A DNA stretch of 64,000 nucleotides from Leucobacter denitrificans (GTDB taxonomy: Bacteria; Actinomycetota; Actinomycetes; Actinomycetales; Microbacteriaceae), in NCBI RefSeq assembly GCF_014396385.1, contig NZ_CP060716.1, forward strand, positions 992,001 through 1,056,000, in the 5' to 3' direction. The position numbers and the translations under genes were made by a program. Each line of letters opens with the position of its first letter. Position 1 is the first letter of the stretch. The notes beneath the pieces are model-generated. The model saw nothing but the letters and a program-made list of their open reading frames with translations. It was not told the origin of the DNA and did not search any database. Below, piece by piece: positions 39,032-49,288 of the stretch.

Positions 39032-40339
39032 TTAGGCTAAGGCCGCCGCCCGAGCTGCGGCTGGCAGCGCTTCGGCGATCCGCTCGAGTGCGCGCTCGTC
39101 GTGAGCCGCGCTTACGAACCACGCTTCGAACGCGCTCGGCGGCAGATTCACTCCGTCGGCGAGCATCGCGTGGAAGAACGCTCGGTGCTGCTCGATGTTT
39201 TGCGTGAGCACATCGTCGTAGATGCGTGGCGCTTCAGAGTACTCGCCGAACAGCACACTGAGCAGCGTGCCTGCCCGCTGTATGCGGTGCGCGACACCGG
39301 CCTCGGTGAGCGCCTCGGTGACCGAGGCAGCAACTGTATCGGCCGCCATTCCCAGCCGAGCGTAGGCTGCGCTATCGGCATGCTGAAGTGTCGCGAGGCC
39401 CGCGGCCACGGCCAGCGGATTCCCCGAGAGCGTTCCACCCTGGTAGACCGGGCCGAGCGGAGCGAGGAGATCCATCAGCTCGGCACGACCACCAAGCGCC
39501 GCGAGTGGCAAACCGCCGCCCACAACTTTGCCAAACGTGAAGAGGTCGGGAGTGACACCCTCGGCGACGTTTTCGCGCTCGATGCCCCAGTAGCCCGACG
39601 GGCCAGCACGGAACCCTGTGAGCACCTCGTCGGTGATGATGAGTGCGCCGTTCTTGTGCGCGATCGAGATGAGTCCCTCGGTGAACCCGGGCTCGGGCGG
39701 CAGCACGCCCATGTTCGCGGCCGCGGACTCAACAATGACCGCAGCGATCTGCCCGTCGTGAGCCGCGAATGCTGCCTCGACTGCGCTGAGGTCGTTGTAC
39801 GACAGCACGAGCGTCTGTGCGGCTGTCGCATCGGTGACTCCGGCTGATCCGGGAAGGCCGAACGTCGCGAGGCCCGACCCTGCCGCGGCGAGCAGCCCGT
39901 CGGAGTGGCCGTGGTAGTGGCCAGCGAACTTGATGATGAGCGGCCTTGAAGTTGCGCCTCTGGCAATGCGGATCGCCGTCATCGTCGCCTCGGTGCCGGT
40001 TGAAACGAGGCGCACTCGTTCTACCTCGGGCATGCGCTCGATGATTGCCTCGGCAAGCTCCGCCTCGGCCGGCACGGAAGCGCCGAACCCGAGGCCGCGC
40101 GCCGCGGCCTCCTGCACTGCCGACACGACGGCTGGGTGCGCGTGCCCGAGCAGCGCCGGCCCCCAAGCGCCAACGAGGTCGACGTACTCGACACCATCGG
40201 CGTCGGTCACGGTCGGGCCACTGCCCGACACGAAGAAGCGCGGCGTGCCACCGACCGATCCGTACGCGCGAACCGGCGAATTCACACCGCCGGGAATCAC
40301 CTTGGTCGCGCGCTCGGCGTACTGTTCGTTGAGGCTCAT
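39032..40339 (-). CDS. hemL: Glutamate-1-semialdehyde 2,1-aminomutase
   Basis: About 435 residues, PLP enzyme that makes 5-aminolevulinate from glutamate-1-semialdehyde (C5 route). Seen: [33 protein letters not shown], the PLP Lys in [16 protein letters not shown] and the phosphate-binding [13 protein letters not shown] 40339 overlaps the hemB stop by 4 bp and is preferred to an ATG 9 bp upstream. Last gene of the hem operon. Confidence 0.94.
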   Translation of the reverse strand: MSLNEQYAERATKVIPGGVNSPVRAYGSVGGTPRFFVSGSGPTVTDADGVEYVDLVGAWGPALLGHAHPAVVSAVQEAAARGLGFGASVPAEAELAEAIIERMPEVERVRLVSTGTEATMTAIRIARGATSRPLIIKFAGHYHGHSDGLLAAAGSGLATFGLPGSAGVTDATAAQTLVLSYNDLSAVEAAFAAHDGQIAAVIVESAAANMGVLPPEPGFTEGLISIAHKNGALIITDEVLTGFRAGPSGYWGIERENVAEGVTPDLFTFGKVVGGGLPLAALGGRAELMDLLAPLGPVYQGGTLSGNPLAVAAGLATLQHADSAAYARLGMAADTVAASVTEALTEAGVAHRIQRAGTLLSVLFGEYSEAPRIYDDVLTQNIEQHRAFFHAMLADGVNLPPSAFEAWFVSAAHDERALERIAEALPAAARAAALA

Positions 40340-41322
40340 CGGATCCACCCCGCAATCTCGGTCGCGAAGTAGCTCAGAACGACATCAGCCCCCGCGCGCT
40401 TGATGCTGAGCACTGATTCTTCGATAGCACGCCTGCGGTCGATCCACCCCTGCGCGGCGGCGGCCTCGATCATCGCGGCCTCGCCCGAAACTTGGTATGC
40501 CCACACTGGAACGCTGCTCGCGGCGGCGACGTCGGCAAGCACATCGAGGTAGCTCATCGCCGGCTTCACCATCACAACGTCGGCGCCCTCAGCGATGTCG
40601 AGTTCGGCTTCGAGCAGCCCCTCGCGCCGGTTCGCCGGGTCCATTTGGTAGCCGCGTCGGTCGCCCGTGAGCTGCGAGTCGACGGCTTCGCGAAACGGCC
40701 CATAGAAAGCCGACGCGTATTTTGCCGAGTACGCGAGCAGTGCGGTGTCGGTGTGCCCTGCGGCGTCGAGGGTGGATCGAACCGCCGCAACCTGCCCGTC
40801 CATCATGCCTGAGAGGCCGAGCACCTGTGAACCTGCTTCGGCCTGTGCGAGCGCCATTGCGCGGTAGCGCTCGAGCGTCGCATCGTTGTCGACTTCGGCA
40901 GGGCCCCCGTCGGTCGACGGGGCAAGCACGCCACAGTGCCCGTGGTTGGTGAACTCATCGAGGCAGAGGTCGGTCTGCACGACGAGCGCGTCACCAACCT
41001 CTTCGACGACAGCGCGCGTCGCCACGTTGAGAATGCCCGCGGGGTCATCGGCCTGGCTGCCCTGCGCGTCACGTTCGGCGGGAATACCGAAGAGCATCAC
41101 GCCACCGATACCCGCGGCCGCAGCCTCGGTCGCCGCGGCACGCAGCGAGTCGATTGTGTGTTGCATAACGCCAGGCATTGAAGCGATTGCGTTTGGCTGC
41201 GAGATCCCCTCGCGCACAAACATGGGCAGCACAAGATCTCGTGGGTGCAGTCGGGTTTCTGCGGCGAGTTCGCGGATCGCGCGGGTTGCGCGCAATCGGC
41301 GGGGCCGAACGGTGAGGGTCAT
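40336..41322 (-). CDS. hemB: Delta-aminolevulinic acid dehydratase (porphobilinogen synthase)
   Basis: 328 residues; condenses two 5-aminolevulinates. Schiff-base lysines are in [12 protein letters not shown] and [11 protein letters not shown]. The metal loop reads [15 protein letters not shown]: it keeps the first and last Cys of the zinc-type motif but has Asp at the middle Cys, an intermediate form. Overlaps hemL and hemD by 4 bp each. Confidence 0.95.
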   Translation of the reverse strand: MTLTVRPRRLRATRAIRELAAETRLHPRDLVLPMFVREGISQPNAIASMPGVMQHTIDSLRAAATEAAAAGIGGVMLFGIPAERDAQGSQADDPAGILNVATRAVVEEVGDALVVQTDLCLDEFTNHGHCGVLAPSTDGGPAEVDNDATLERYRAMALAQAEAGSQVLGLSGMMDGQVAAVRSTLDAAGHTDTALLAYSAKYASAFYGPFREAVDSQLTGDRRGYQMDPANRREGLLEAELDIAEGADVVMVKPAMSYLDVLADVAAASSVPVWAYQVSGEAAMIEAAAAQGWIDRRRAIEESVLSIKRAGADVVLSYFATEIAGWIR

Positions 41323-42131
41323 GCGGTGACTCCTTCGCTGTGGGTGGATGGGTCTGTGACGTATTCAGCTAGCGCTCGCACGATGCCTTCGCTCGTTTGC
41401 TCGGTCGCTACGACGTGGGCGGTCATGCCGAGGCGGGCGAGTTCTCTCGCGGTTGGCTCGCCGATCGCGGCGATGATGGTGTTCGAATTCAGATCGCTGA
41501 ATCGGTGCGAGAGCGCGCGGGCATTCGAGCTGCTCATTACGAGCACCGCACCGAGACTCGCGGCAAGTTGAGCATCGCGCTCTGGGTCTGCGGGTACTTC
41601 GAGCGTGCGGTACGCGGTGATTCGATGTGGATCATGACCAGCTTCACGAAGCGACTCTTCGAGCGTCGGCTCAGCTATCTCTGAGAGCGGAAGCAGCAGT
41701 CGGGCGCCACTCGACACGGGGTGCGCCTGCAGTTCTGCGACGAGCGCATCCGCCAGCGAGCGGCCCGTAAATTCATCGTCTGGTTGCAGGTCTACGCTGA
41801 AACCGACGGCCGCGAGTGCGCGTGCGGTCGCGGGTCCAACTGCGGCAACCTTGCCGTGACCAGAACGTGCGCCGGCCGCAGAGAACGCGAGAGCTCCCTG
41901 CGCACTAGTGACGGCGAGCCAGTCGTATTCCCCAGCGTTCCATCGCGCCACGGCATCGAGCAGCTCCCGCGGATCCGCGGGCGGGGCGTGCTCGATGAGC
42001 GGAACGAGTTCTGGGTTGCCGCCGTGTGAGCGCACGAGCTGGGCGATCCGCTCACCAGGCTCGCCCGCGCGCGGCACCAACACGCGCAGCCCGTCGAGCC
42101 CACGCTGCACGCCGCGATCGGCACCGCTCAC
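41319..42131 (-). CDS. hemD: Uroporphyrinogen-III synthase
   Basis: 270 residues, two Rossmann-like lobes. Low-conservation family; supporting signals are [23 protein letters not shown] at the N-terminus, [13 protein letters not shown] and a C-lobe [16 protein letters not shown] ... [16 protein letters not shown]. Position between hemC and hemB, with 4-bp overlaps both sides, makes the call firm. Confidence 0.9.
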   Translation of the reverse strand: MSGADRGVQRGLDGLRVLVPRAGEPGERIAQLVRSHGGNPELVPLIEHAPPADPRELLDAVARWNAGEYDWLAVTSAQGALAFSAAGARSGHGKVAAVGPATARALAAVGFSVDLQPDDEFTGRSLADALVAELQAHPVSSGARLLLPLSEIAEPTLEESLREAGHDPHRITAYRTLEVPADPERDAQLAASLGAVLVMSSSNARALSHRFSDLNSNTIIAAIGEPTARELARLGMTAHVVATEQTSEGIVRALAEYVTDPSTHSEGVTA

Positions 42132-43153
42132 TGGCGAGGCCCCAACGGCGCGAGGTCTGCCGCACCGCGCTCAAGAAGTTCTGCCGCCACCTGCTGCCCG
42201 AGCCGCTCGGGCACCGAACCAGCGGTCTCAGTCGTGGCTTCGGCGCTACTCCACGGCAGCGAGGCGGTCGCTGTGAGGCTGCGCGTACCATCGAGGCTGT
42301 ACACGGTCGCACTGAGGGTCAGCGATCCACCGTCGACAGATGCCGTCGCCCCGATCGGAGCCGCGCACCCGGCTTCGAGCGTTCCAAGCATCACGCGCTC
42401 GGCGAGGGCCTCTGCCCGCGCCTGCGGATCTTCGAGCGCTGCGAGTGCCTGAGCGATCGTCGGGTCGCCGAGGTCTGCGCTTCGCACCTCGATCGCGAGC
42501 GCCCCCTGACCGGGCGCTGCTGGCGTCTTGGCAAGGTCGAACCGCTCGGTGATCGCGCTCTCGCGCCCAATGCGGTCGAGTCCCGCCGAAGCGAGCACCA
42601 CGGCATCGAGGTCATTGCTCACGCGACCGAGCCGCGTGTCAACGTTGCCGCGAAGGTCGTGCACGTGGAGGTCTGGGCGACGCTCAAGCAGCTGCGCAAC
42701 GCGCCTGGGCGAGCCGGTGCCGACGTTCGCGCCCGCAGGAAGCTCTTCGAGCGTGAGCCCGTCTCGCGCGCAGAGCGCATCTCGCGGATCCGCACGAACT
42801 GGCACCGCCCCGAGCGCAATGCCCTCGCACGGCCCCGTCGGCAAATCCTTGAGCGAGTGCACAGCGACATCGCAAGCACCACCGAGCAGTGCCTCGCGCA
42901 GCGCGCTCACGAACACTCCGGTGCCACCGAGCTGCGAGAGCGGAGCGGTCGACACATCGCCGTGTGTCTTGATGATGACGAGGGCGACATCACACCCGGT
43001 CGCCTGCGCAATTGCCTCGGCGACGGTCGTGGTCTGCGAAACCGCGAGCGCGCTCCCCCGCGTGCCCACGCGAATGAGCCCGAGTGCAGCGGCGAGCTGC
43101 CCCTCGGCCCGGTAGACGCGCCCTGCGGGCTGGCTGTGCGGTGTGGTGTTCAT
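42128..43153 (-). CDS. hemC: Hydroxymethylbilane synthase
   Basis: 341 residues; polymerises four porphobilinogens using a dipyrromethane cofactor. Seen: LIRVGTRGSALAVSQT, VHSLKDLPT, GTGSPRRVAQLLERRPDL, RGNVDTRLGRV and the cofactor Cys in LEAGCAAPIGA near residue 260. Overlaps cgoX and hemD by 4 bp. Confidence 0.95.
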   Translation of the reverse strand: MNTTPHSQPAGRVYRAEGQLAAALGLIRVGTRGSALAVSQTTTVAEAIAQATGCDVALVIIKTHGDVSTAPLSQLGGTGVFVSALREALLGGACDVAVHSLKDLPTGPCEGIALGAVPVRADPRDALCARDGLTLEELPAGANVGTGSPRRVAQLLERRPDLHVHDLRGNVDTRLGRVSNDLDAVVLASAGLDRIGRESAITERFDLAKTPAAPGQGALAIEVRSADLGDPTIAQALAALEDPQARAEALAERVMLGTLEAGCAAPIGATASVDGGSLTLSATVYSLDGTRSLTATASLPWSSAEATTETAGSVPERLGQQVAAELLERGAADLAPLGPRQ

Positions 43154-44562
43154 GTGGATCGCACCTGGCTTTCATCTGATTCGTTCAACGTGTGTTGAGC
43201 TTCTGCGAGCAGCGCACGCGCCGCCTGCCTGGCGCCCGGCACCACAGACGCGAGGCCGGTGCCGTGCACCCAGTCACCCGCGAGGCCGATTCCTGGCTGC
43301 GGAGTGAGCGGCTGGTTCGCATCAGTAGCAGTGCTGGTCACCCAGATCTTGCGCGCGGCGTCGCGAATAGCGTCTGCGCGAAGTTCGACCCCGAGTATGC
43401 GCGAGGCATCTTGGCGAGCCAGTTCGTAGGCTTCGGCATCACTGAGCGCCACGGTCTCTGGCTCGCTGCCAGCGCGGCCGTACGAGAGCCGCACGACGTG
43501 CACGGACGAGTCGCGCATCGCGCGACGATCCGCCCACTTCGCGGTCACGTGGGTGAGCGCCTTCGCGGCGATGCCGGGTGTGCCCGGCGCCACGAGCGCG
43601 CCCGTGCCGCGGGGTGCGGCGTCGAGCCGTGAGTCCTCGATCGCGAGCGCGATGACTTCAACGCGGGTGCCGGGCTGCAGTTCCCGGGGTTGATCGTCAC
43701 CGACGGAATCTGCGTCGGAACTCGCAAGCAACGCGCGAGTCGTCACCTCTGGGGTCGCGAGCAAGATCGTGTCGGCGGGTTCCGCGCCATCGGGGGCGAA
43801 CGTGCCGAGGTGCTCGACGCTGTGCCCGGTGTGGATCGACACCCCCAACCGCTCGAGATCGGCGGCGAGCGCAGTCACCAGCCCGGCCATTCCGCCTCGG
43901 AGCGCTGCGACGGCACCGCCCGCCGCGCTGCTGCTGTCGCGGAGGCTGCGTGCCGCGCGAATGAGTGATCCCTCGCGTTCGTATGCTTCGGCAAGGTCTC
44001 GGAGGCGTGACAGGCTGAGTTCTTCGGGCGCCGTGGAGTAGACCCCGAGGGCGACCGGGCGCACGAGTCTGTCGAGCACGCGCTCGCCGAGCCGCCTGCG
44101 CACGAGGTCGGCGAGTGTCGTCGCGCGATCCACCGTGCGGTCACGAGGGAGAAGCGGCTCGAGCGCTGCTCGCAGGGCACCCCAGGTGCCAAGCACGCGA
44201 CGGGACGCGCGCCCGAGTGGCGCAGAAGGAATACCGAGCGCGCCGCCCGGTGGGAGCGGGAGCGAGCGCTCTTCAGTGACCACCCACGAGCCGAGCGGCT
44301 CAGGCCGCACCACTTCTGATGCGAGACGGAGTTCTTCGATGAGCTGCATGACAGCGCCACCGCGCGTCGCAAATGCTTCGGCCCCAATATCTATCGGAGC
44401 ACCAGCGAGCGCCGTGCTTCGCACGCGCCCACCAAGCTCCGAAGCACGTTCGTACAGCGAGACCTCTGCCCCGCCGAGCGCGAGTTCTCGCGCCGCGACG
44501 AGCCCAGCGATCCCGCCACCAACGACGGCGACGGTGATTCGGGTACTCACATCACGAGGCAT
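43150..44562 (-). CDS. hemY: Coproporphyrinogen III oxidase, HemY/CgoX type
   Basis: About 470 residues, FAD enzyme. N-terminal dinucleotide fold VAVVGGGIAGLVAARELALGGAEVSLYERASELGGRV; C-terminal FAD motif near IGLAGDWVHGTGLASVVPGA. In bacteria with HemQ it oxidises coproporphyrinogen III to coproporphyrin III, not protoporphyrinogen. ATG 44562 overlaps hemE by 11 bp; a GTG at 44550 is an alternative. A ferrochelatase gene (cpfC/hemH) is not in the window. Confidence 0.92.
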   Translation of the reverse strand: MPRDVSTRITVAVVGGGIAGLVAARELALGGAEVSLYERASELGGRVRSTALAGAPIDIGAEAFATRGGAVMQLIEELRLASEVVRPEPLGSWVVTEERSLPLPPGGALGIPSAPLGRASRRVLGTWGALRAALEPLLPRDRTVDRATTLADLVRRRLGERVLDRLVRPVALGVYSTAPEELSLSRLRDLAEAYEREGSLIRAARSLRDSSSAAGGAVAALRGGMAGLVTALAADLERLGVSIHTGHSVEHLGTFAPDGAEPADTILLATPEVTTRALLASSDADSVGDDQPRELQPGTRVEVIALAIEDSRLDAAPRGTGALVAPGTPGIAAKALTHVTAKWADRRAMRDSSVHVVRLSYGRAGSEPETVALSDAEAYELARQDASRILGVELRADAIRDAARKIWVTSTATDANQPLTPQPGIGLAGDWVHGTGLASVVPGARQAARALLAEAQHTLNESDESQVRST

Positions 44563-45679
44563 CAGACCACGCGTGAGCAAGCTCGACGATACGTGTGAGG
44601 GTGTCTGGGTCGGTCTCGGGCGGCACTCCGTGGCCGAGATTCAGAATGTGCGCGGGGGCGCGGCGGCCCCGCTCCAGCACATCTTCGAGGTGTGACTTGA
44701 GCACCTCTGGAGAAGCGCCAAGATACGCGGGATCGAGGTTGCCCTGCAACGGCACGGCATCGCCAAGTCGCGCGCTCGCCTCGTCAAGCGGGGTGCGCCA
44801 GTCGACGCCGAGCGCGCTCACGCCAATGTCGGCGAGCTCCTCGAGCAGGTGGCCCGATCCGACCGCGAAGTGAATGACTGGTACGTTGAGCGGGCGGTCG
44901 GCATACCCGTGAAGAGTCGGATGGGCGTAGTGTGTTGCCCTCACCGATTCGAGTGCCTTACGCGACGCCGGGGCGACGTGTTCGCGATAGTCGGCGACGC
45001 TGAGTGACCCGGCCCAGGAGTCAAAAAGCTGTACGGCACTCGCGCCCGCTTCGACCTGCGCCTCGAGAAAGACAGCGTCGAGCTCGGCAACCCAATCGAG
45101 CAGCGACTGCCAGGTCTCGGGGTCTGAGTGCATCAGGGTGCGCGCACGCAGGTGGTCACGTGATGGCCCGCCCTCGACCAGGTACGCAGCGAGGGTGAAT
45201 GGCGCCCCCGCAAACCCGATGAGCGGCGTGTTGCCGAGCTCTTCTGTAGTTCGCGCAACCGCTTCGCGCACAGGATCGAGCGCTTCGCGCAATCTGTCGG
45301 CAGTGAACTCTTTGCGATGCTTCGCGACATCTGCCGCAGTGCGCAAGGGTTCTGAAAACACCGGTCCGCGGCCCGCAACAAGATCGACATCGACACCCAC
45401 GAGCTTGAGCGGAACGACGATGTCGCTGAAAAAGACCGCCGCGTCGACGCCGTGCCTGCGCACGGGTTGCAGGGTGATTTCGCTCGCGAGTTCGGGGTTG
45501 AGGCACGCATCGAGCATGCGGTGCTCAGCCCGTAGAGCGCGGTATTCGGGCAGCGACCTGCCCGCCTGACGCATGAACCACACGGGCACTGTGTCGGGGC
45601 GGTCGCCGCGCAGCGCGCGAACAAGAGGAGCGTCGCTCGTAGGGCCACTGAGCGGATGGGCCGCAGAAAGAATGTTCAT
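44552..45679 (-). CDS. hemE: Uroporphyrinogen decarboxylase
   Basis: 375 residues, TIM-barrel enzyme that turns uroporphyrinogen III into coproporphyrinogen III. Signatures PVWFMRQAGRSLPEYRALR near residue 32 and FAGAPFTLAAYLVEGGPS near 155; catalytic-region SDIVVPLKLVGVDV and HILNLGHGVPPETDP at the C-terminus. First gene of the minus-strand hem operon; start ATG 45679, 109 bp from hemA. Confidence 0.96.
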   Translation of the reverse strand: MNILSAAHPLSGPTSDAPLVRALRGDRPDTVPVWFMRQAGRSLPEYRALRAEHRMLDACLNPELASEITLQPVRRHGVDAAVFFSDIVVPLKLVGVDVDLVAGRGPVFSEPLRTAADVAKHRKEFTADRLREALDPVREAVARTTEELGNTPLIGFAGAPFTLAAYLVEGGPSRDHLRARTLMHSDPETWQSLLDWVAELDAVFLEAQVEAGASAVQLFDSWAGSLSVADYREHVAPASRKALESVRATHYAHPTLHGYADRPLNVPVIHFAVGSGHLLEELADIGVSALGVDWRTPLDEASARLGDAVPLQGNLDPAYLGASPEVLKSHLEDVLERGRRAPAHILNLGHGVPPETDPDTLTRIVELAHAWSDAS

Positions 45680-45788
45680 CGGTCGAGATATTAGCTCATA
45701 GATCTGATGTAATAGATCTGATCTACTCAGCTTTCCGTGATTTTCTTACTCTGTCACAAAAGAGAACCCGAGACCTCAGAAACAGCGT
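45680..45788. promoter_or_regulatory. Divergent hemE/hemA promoter region with 11-bp direct repeat
   Basis: ATAGATCTGAT occurs at 45698-45708 and 45712-45722 (14-bp period). Each contains the palindrome AGATCT. The region is unusually AT-rich and lies between the divergent hem genes, so it is a candidate operator for a haem- or iron-responsive regulator. No confident -35/-10 assigned. Confidence 0.5.
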
Positions 45789-47153
45789 ATGCTCCATTCC
45801 CTGTCATTTCACCTAGACCAGTGCTCTTTTGAGCTACTCGAGCGCCTCACACGTCGAAGCGAATCGGTGATCGACGCGCTAGATGACCCCGCTCTCACCG
45901 CTGGGTCGGTGGTAATTTCGACGTGCAATCGCTTTGAGGTGTACGTAGAGACAGGGGTGGATCGCAGTGAGGCGATACTCGCACGGGTCGCTGCGGCAGC
46001 GGATATCGAGGCTTCGGAGTTGCGCGATTCTGTCGCAATCGAGTCAGGTCACGGCACTGCCGAACACCTGTTCGCAGTTGCTTCAGGGTTGAAATCTGCT
46101 GTCGTCGGCGAGGGTGAAATCGCGGGGCAGGTGCGTCGCGCACACACTGAGGCACGCGAGCGCGGAACGCTCACACACGACCTCGAGCACCTCTTCAGAA
46201 CGGCGACCCGCACCTCACGCGATGTCGGTCACCGCACGAGCCTTCGCTCGAACGGCCGCTCGCTCGTGCGGCTCGCGCTTCGCATGGCCGAGGCGCGCAT
46301 CTCAGACTGGAGCAATGCAAATGTCTTACTCATTGGCACTGGCGCATACGCGGGAGCGTCTGTTGCTGCGCTTCGAGCACGGGGCGCCGAATCGATCCAC
46401 GTCTATTCGCCCTCGGGCCGCGCCCCCACCTACGCCGAGCACCACGAGCTCACCGCGGTCGAGGCGGGTGATCTGACAGACGCGCTCGCGCGAGCTGATC
46501 TCGTGGTGGCGTGCACCCGCGCCGAAGATCCGGTGCTCACACCCAGCGATTTCGAGACGGTCGCGAACCCCGCTCGCCCCAAACTGCTCATCGACCTGGG
46601 CATGCCACACAACATCGATCCGACGATTGCGGCGCTTAAGGGCATTGAGCTGCTCGACCTCGAAACTGTCGCGAAGCACGCACCGGTTGCCGAGCTCGGC
46701 GCAGCCGCCGAGGCGCACGAGATTGTGCACGAGGCCGCCGCTGAATTCTCAGCGACCCAGGCGGAGCGCGACACATTGCCGGCGCTACTCGCGCTTCGCA
46801 CTCATGTGATGGGAATTCTTGAAGACGAACTGTGCCGCGCCCGAAAGGCGGCAGGTGCGACGGGTTCCGCGGGATCCACCGCTGCTGACGGAACCGAAGT
46901 CGCCAACAACGACGGCGACGCTGGCAGTGACAGCGAGAGCACCCGAAATGCACCCGGCACCGACGATCGCGCCGCCGAAATTGAGGCGGCACTCAGACGA
47001 TTCACGGGCAAGCTACTTCACACGCCGATGACGCGAATCCGCTCGCTTGGTCGTGAGGGCAGGGCGCACGACGCCGGCGCTGCGCTCAACTCACTGTTTG
47101 GTCTTGAGCCGTATCAAGATGCGAGTCACTCTGGCCTGAGTCAGCCAGAGTAA
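45789..47153 (+). CDS. hemA: Glutamyl-tRNA reductase
   Basis: 454 residues; reduces Glu-tRNA to glutamate-1-semialdehyde with NADPH, first step of the C5 route. Catalytic Cys in VISTCNRFEVY near residue 47; substrate site AVGEGEIAGQVRRAH; NADPH domain VLLIGTGAYAGASVAAL near residue 180 and LIDLGMPHNIDP. A Gly/Ala/Ser/Asp-rich insertion of about 50 residues (about 355-400) precedes the C-terminal dimerisation helix. The 3' end overlaps the convergent nagZ gene by 68 bp. Confidence 0.94.
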   Translation: MLHSLSFHLDQCSFELLERLTRRSESVIDALDDPALTAGSVVISTCNRFEVYVETGVDRSEAILARVAAAADIEASELRDSVAIESGHGTAEHLFAVASGLKSAVVGEGEIAGQVRRAHTEARERGTLTHDLEHLFRTATRTSRDVGHRTSLRSNGRSLVRLALRMAEARISDWSNANVLLIGTGAYAGASVAALRARGAESIHVYSPSGRAPTYAEHHELTAVEAGDLTDALARADLVVACTRAEDPVLTPSDFETVANPARPKLLIDLGMPHNIDPTIAALKGIELLDLETVAKHAPVAELGAAAEAHEIVHEAAAEFSATQAERDTLPALLALRTHVMGILEDELCRARKAAGATGSAGSTAADGTEVANNDGDAGSDSESTRNAPGTDDRAAEIEAALRRFTGKLLHTPMTRIRSLGREGRAHDAGAALNSLFGLEPYQDASHSGLSQPE

Positions 47154-48306
47154 GCCGCAGCTCAGCGCAGTGAATCGCGGCCTCCCGCAATCGCTCACGC
47201 GGCAGCGCGCCTGACTCGACCGCGGCGGTCACTCCGTCGACAACGGCGACCACGCCATCCGTGTCCATGCCAACGACAACGAGCGCGAGATCGGCCCCCG
47301 CGCCGAGCGCCGTCACGACGTTCTTCACAGGATCTTGAAACTCGGCCTCCCCGCTCGCCTGCAGCATGCCGAGGTCGTCGGTCACGATGACACCCTCGAA
47401 CCCGAGGTCTTCGCGCGCAATGTCGTACCACTCAGGTGCGAGTGACGCGGGCGCAGCCGAAACCTGCGTGAACCGCAGGTGCCCAAACATGAGCAGCTCG
47501 GCACCCGCCTCGATGCCTGCTTCGAAGGGCAACGCGTCGCTCGCTCGCCACTGCTCGAGCGACATGTCGGCCTGTGGAATCGTGAGGTGCGAGTCCCCCG
47601 GCGCGGCGCCGTGCCCGGGAAAGTGCTTGAGCGTTGTCGCTACGTCGCCGATTCGCTCGCCCGTCACTGCAGCGGCAACGCGCGTCGCTGCGGCCTGTGG
47701 GTCGTCACCGAGCGTGCGCAGGTAGATGAAACTGTTCGCGTCGCTCGTCACGTCGGCGACCACTCCGAAGTTCACGTTCAGACCCGATGCCGCGAGCAGT
47801 TCTGCGCGCCCCCGAAATGCTGCCTCGGTTTCGGTCGCGGGCGCAAACCGCAGGGTGTTCGCCCCCGCGAATTCGTCCCACGGCAACCTCGTCACCACGC
47901 CGCCTTCCTCGTCAACGGCGACGAGTGGTGGGAGCTGGGGATCCACCGTTAAGTTAGCTGTTAGCGCCGCAAGCTCGTCTGCCGTGGTCGGCACGTTCGA
48001 CCCCATCATAATGAAGCCGCCGAGCCCCGCGGCCTCCATAACGCCGCGAAGCGCACCCGCATCGGTGCCCGAGATTGACGCCATAATGACGCTCCCCGCG
48101 AGTTCCCGCGGCGTGGCCTGGTCGACCCATGCGGTCGCAGCTTGGTGCCGCAGTTCCTCCGGGGTCGGTGGCTCAGGGGTCTCGGTTACCTGCGGTGGTT
48201 CAGGGCGTGGATCGGCCGCCTCCGGCGCACACCCGAGCAGCGCGACACCGAAAAGCGCGACCATCGCAATGATCGACGCTCCGAGGCGTGTGCGAACCGC
48301 TGGCAT
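47086..48306 (-). CDS. nagZ: GH3 beta-N-acetylhexosaminidase lipoprotein (NagZ type)
   Basis: 406 residues. Signal peptide with lipobox ALLGC (Cys26). A GH3 catalytic domain follows: GGFIMMGSNVPT, VAVDEEGGVVTRLP, the NagZ hallmark LKHFPGHGAAPGDSH, and the catalytic Asp in VIVTDDLGMLQASG. It removes N-acetylglucosamine from cell-wall muropeptides; in actinobacteria it is anchored outside the cell. Its gene end overlaps hemA's (tail to tail). Confidence 0.9.
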   Translation of the reverse strand: MPAVRTRLGASIIAMVALFGVALLGCAPEAADPRPEPPQVTETPEPPTPEELRHQAATAWVDQATPRELAGSVIMASISGTDAGALRGVMEAAGLGGFIMMGSNVPTTADELAALTANLTVDPQLPPLVAVDEEGGVVTRLPWDEFAGANTLRFAPATETEAAFRGRAELLAASGLNVNFGVVADVTSDANSFIYLRTLGDDPQAAATRVAAAVTGERIGDVATTLKHFPGHGAAPGDSHLTIPQADMSLEQWRASDALPFEAGIEAGAELLMFGHLRFTQVSAAPASLAPEWYDIAREDLGFEGVIVTDDLGMLQASGEAEFQDPVKNVVTALGAGADLALVVVGMDTDGVVAVVDGVTAAVESGALPRERLREAAIHCAELRLTLADSGQSDSHLDTAQDQTVS

Positions 48307-48337
48307 ACCTCAAGTGTAGGCAGCCGGGCTCGCCCGC

Positions 48338-49288
48338 TTAGCCACGCATGGCGACGCCGTGACGCCAGTACCCCATGAACGCGACCTGCGCGCGGTCGAC
48401 GCCGAGCGTCTTTACCAGGTGGCGGCGCAGGGTGGTGACGACGCCGCTCTCGCCCGCGATCCAAAAGTACCGGTCAGCGTGTGGATCGGACGCCTCAAGC
48501 TCGTCACCAAGGCCCGAGTACTTCGGGGTTTCCCACAGCAGCTCTTCTGAGTCGAGATCCTGGATCTGCAGCTCGGCGGCAACGCCAAGGTGGTCGGTCA
48601 CCGCCGAGATGAGTCGCTCACCGTGGCCGCCCGTGGTCTTGTCTTCACCGCGCGCGATCCACCTCACTGTCACGCCCTGAGGCGCTGCGATCGCAAGCTC
48701 GTCTGACATCTCTGGCACCTCGATAAACACATCACCGCGGAGGTCCGCTGGAGCGTCTTCGAGAATCCGCGCGATGGCAGGAGCTGCTGTCTCGTCTCCC
48801 GCAAGCAACACTCGCGCTGCGTCCCCCGGGTCGAACTCAATCCCGCCGCCGTCAGTGCGGCCCCGGCGCGGGCCGATGAGCAGGAGTTCCTGGCCAACCT
48901 GCGCATCGGCTGCCCAGCACGACGCGGGGCCCGAGAGTCCGGGCGCAAGGTGAAGCACGAAGTCGATCACGACCTCGGTGCCCTGCGCTCCGGCTCGCAC
49001 CTCACGAATCGAATAGGTGCGCATGGTGCCGCGCTCGGCCTCCGGCACGCTGAGCCACGCTTGGTACCAATCGGCTCCGGCGCCCGAAAGATCAGGAAGC
49101 AGGCCGGTCTCTGGCGGGAAGACGAGCTTGATCCGCTGATCGAACGTCGCGCCAGGGGTGCCGAAGTCGGCGAGTTCATCGCCCGCAAATGTGATGCGTG
49201 CAAAGCTCGGTGAGACGCGCTCAACGTGCGAGACTTTCGCGCGGACCATCTGAAACGGCGGCAACTCATTTGCGGTGTTCTCGGACAT
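48338..49288 (-). CDS. Siderophore-interacting protein (FAD-dependent ferric reductase)
   Basis: 316 residues, ferredoxin-reductase-like SIP family (ViuB/YqjH). FAD-binding domain with MRTYSIREVRAG (R-x-Y-S/T-x-R) near residue 95 and VLHLAPGLSGPASCWAADAQVG; C-terminal NAD(P)H domain ending YWRHGVAMRG, typical of the family. It reduces ferric siderophores in the cytosol to release iron. Overlaps the ABC ATPase gene by 23 bp, so it belongs to the second siderophore operon. Confidence 0.93.
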   Translation of the reverse strand: MSENTANELPPFQMVRAKVSHVERVSPSFARITFAGDELADFGTPGATFDQRIKLVFPPETGLLPDLSGAGADWYQAWLSVPEAERGTMRTYSIREVRAGAQGTEVVIDFVLHLAPGLSGPASCWAADAQVGQELLLIGPRRGRTDGGGIEFDPGDAARVLLAGDETAAPAIARILEDAPADLRGDVFIEVPEMSDELAIAAPQGVTVRWIARGEDKTTGGHGERLISAVTDHLGVAAELQIQDLDSEELLWETPKYSGLGDELEASDPHADRYFWIAGESGVVTTLRRHLVKTLGVDRAQVAFMGYWRHGVAMRG

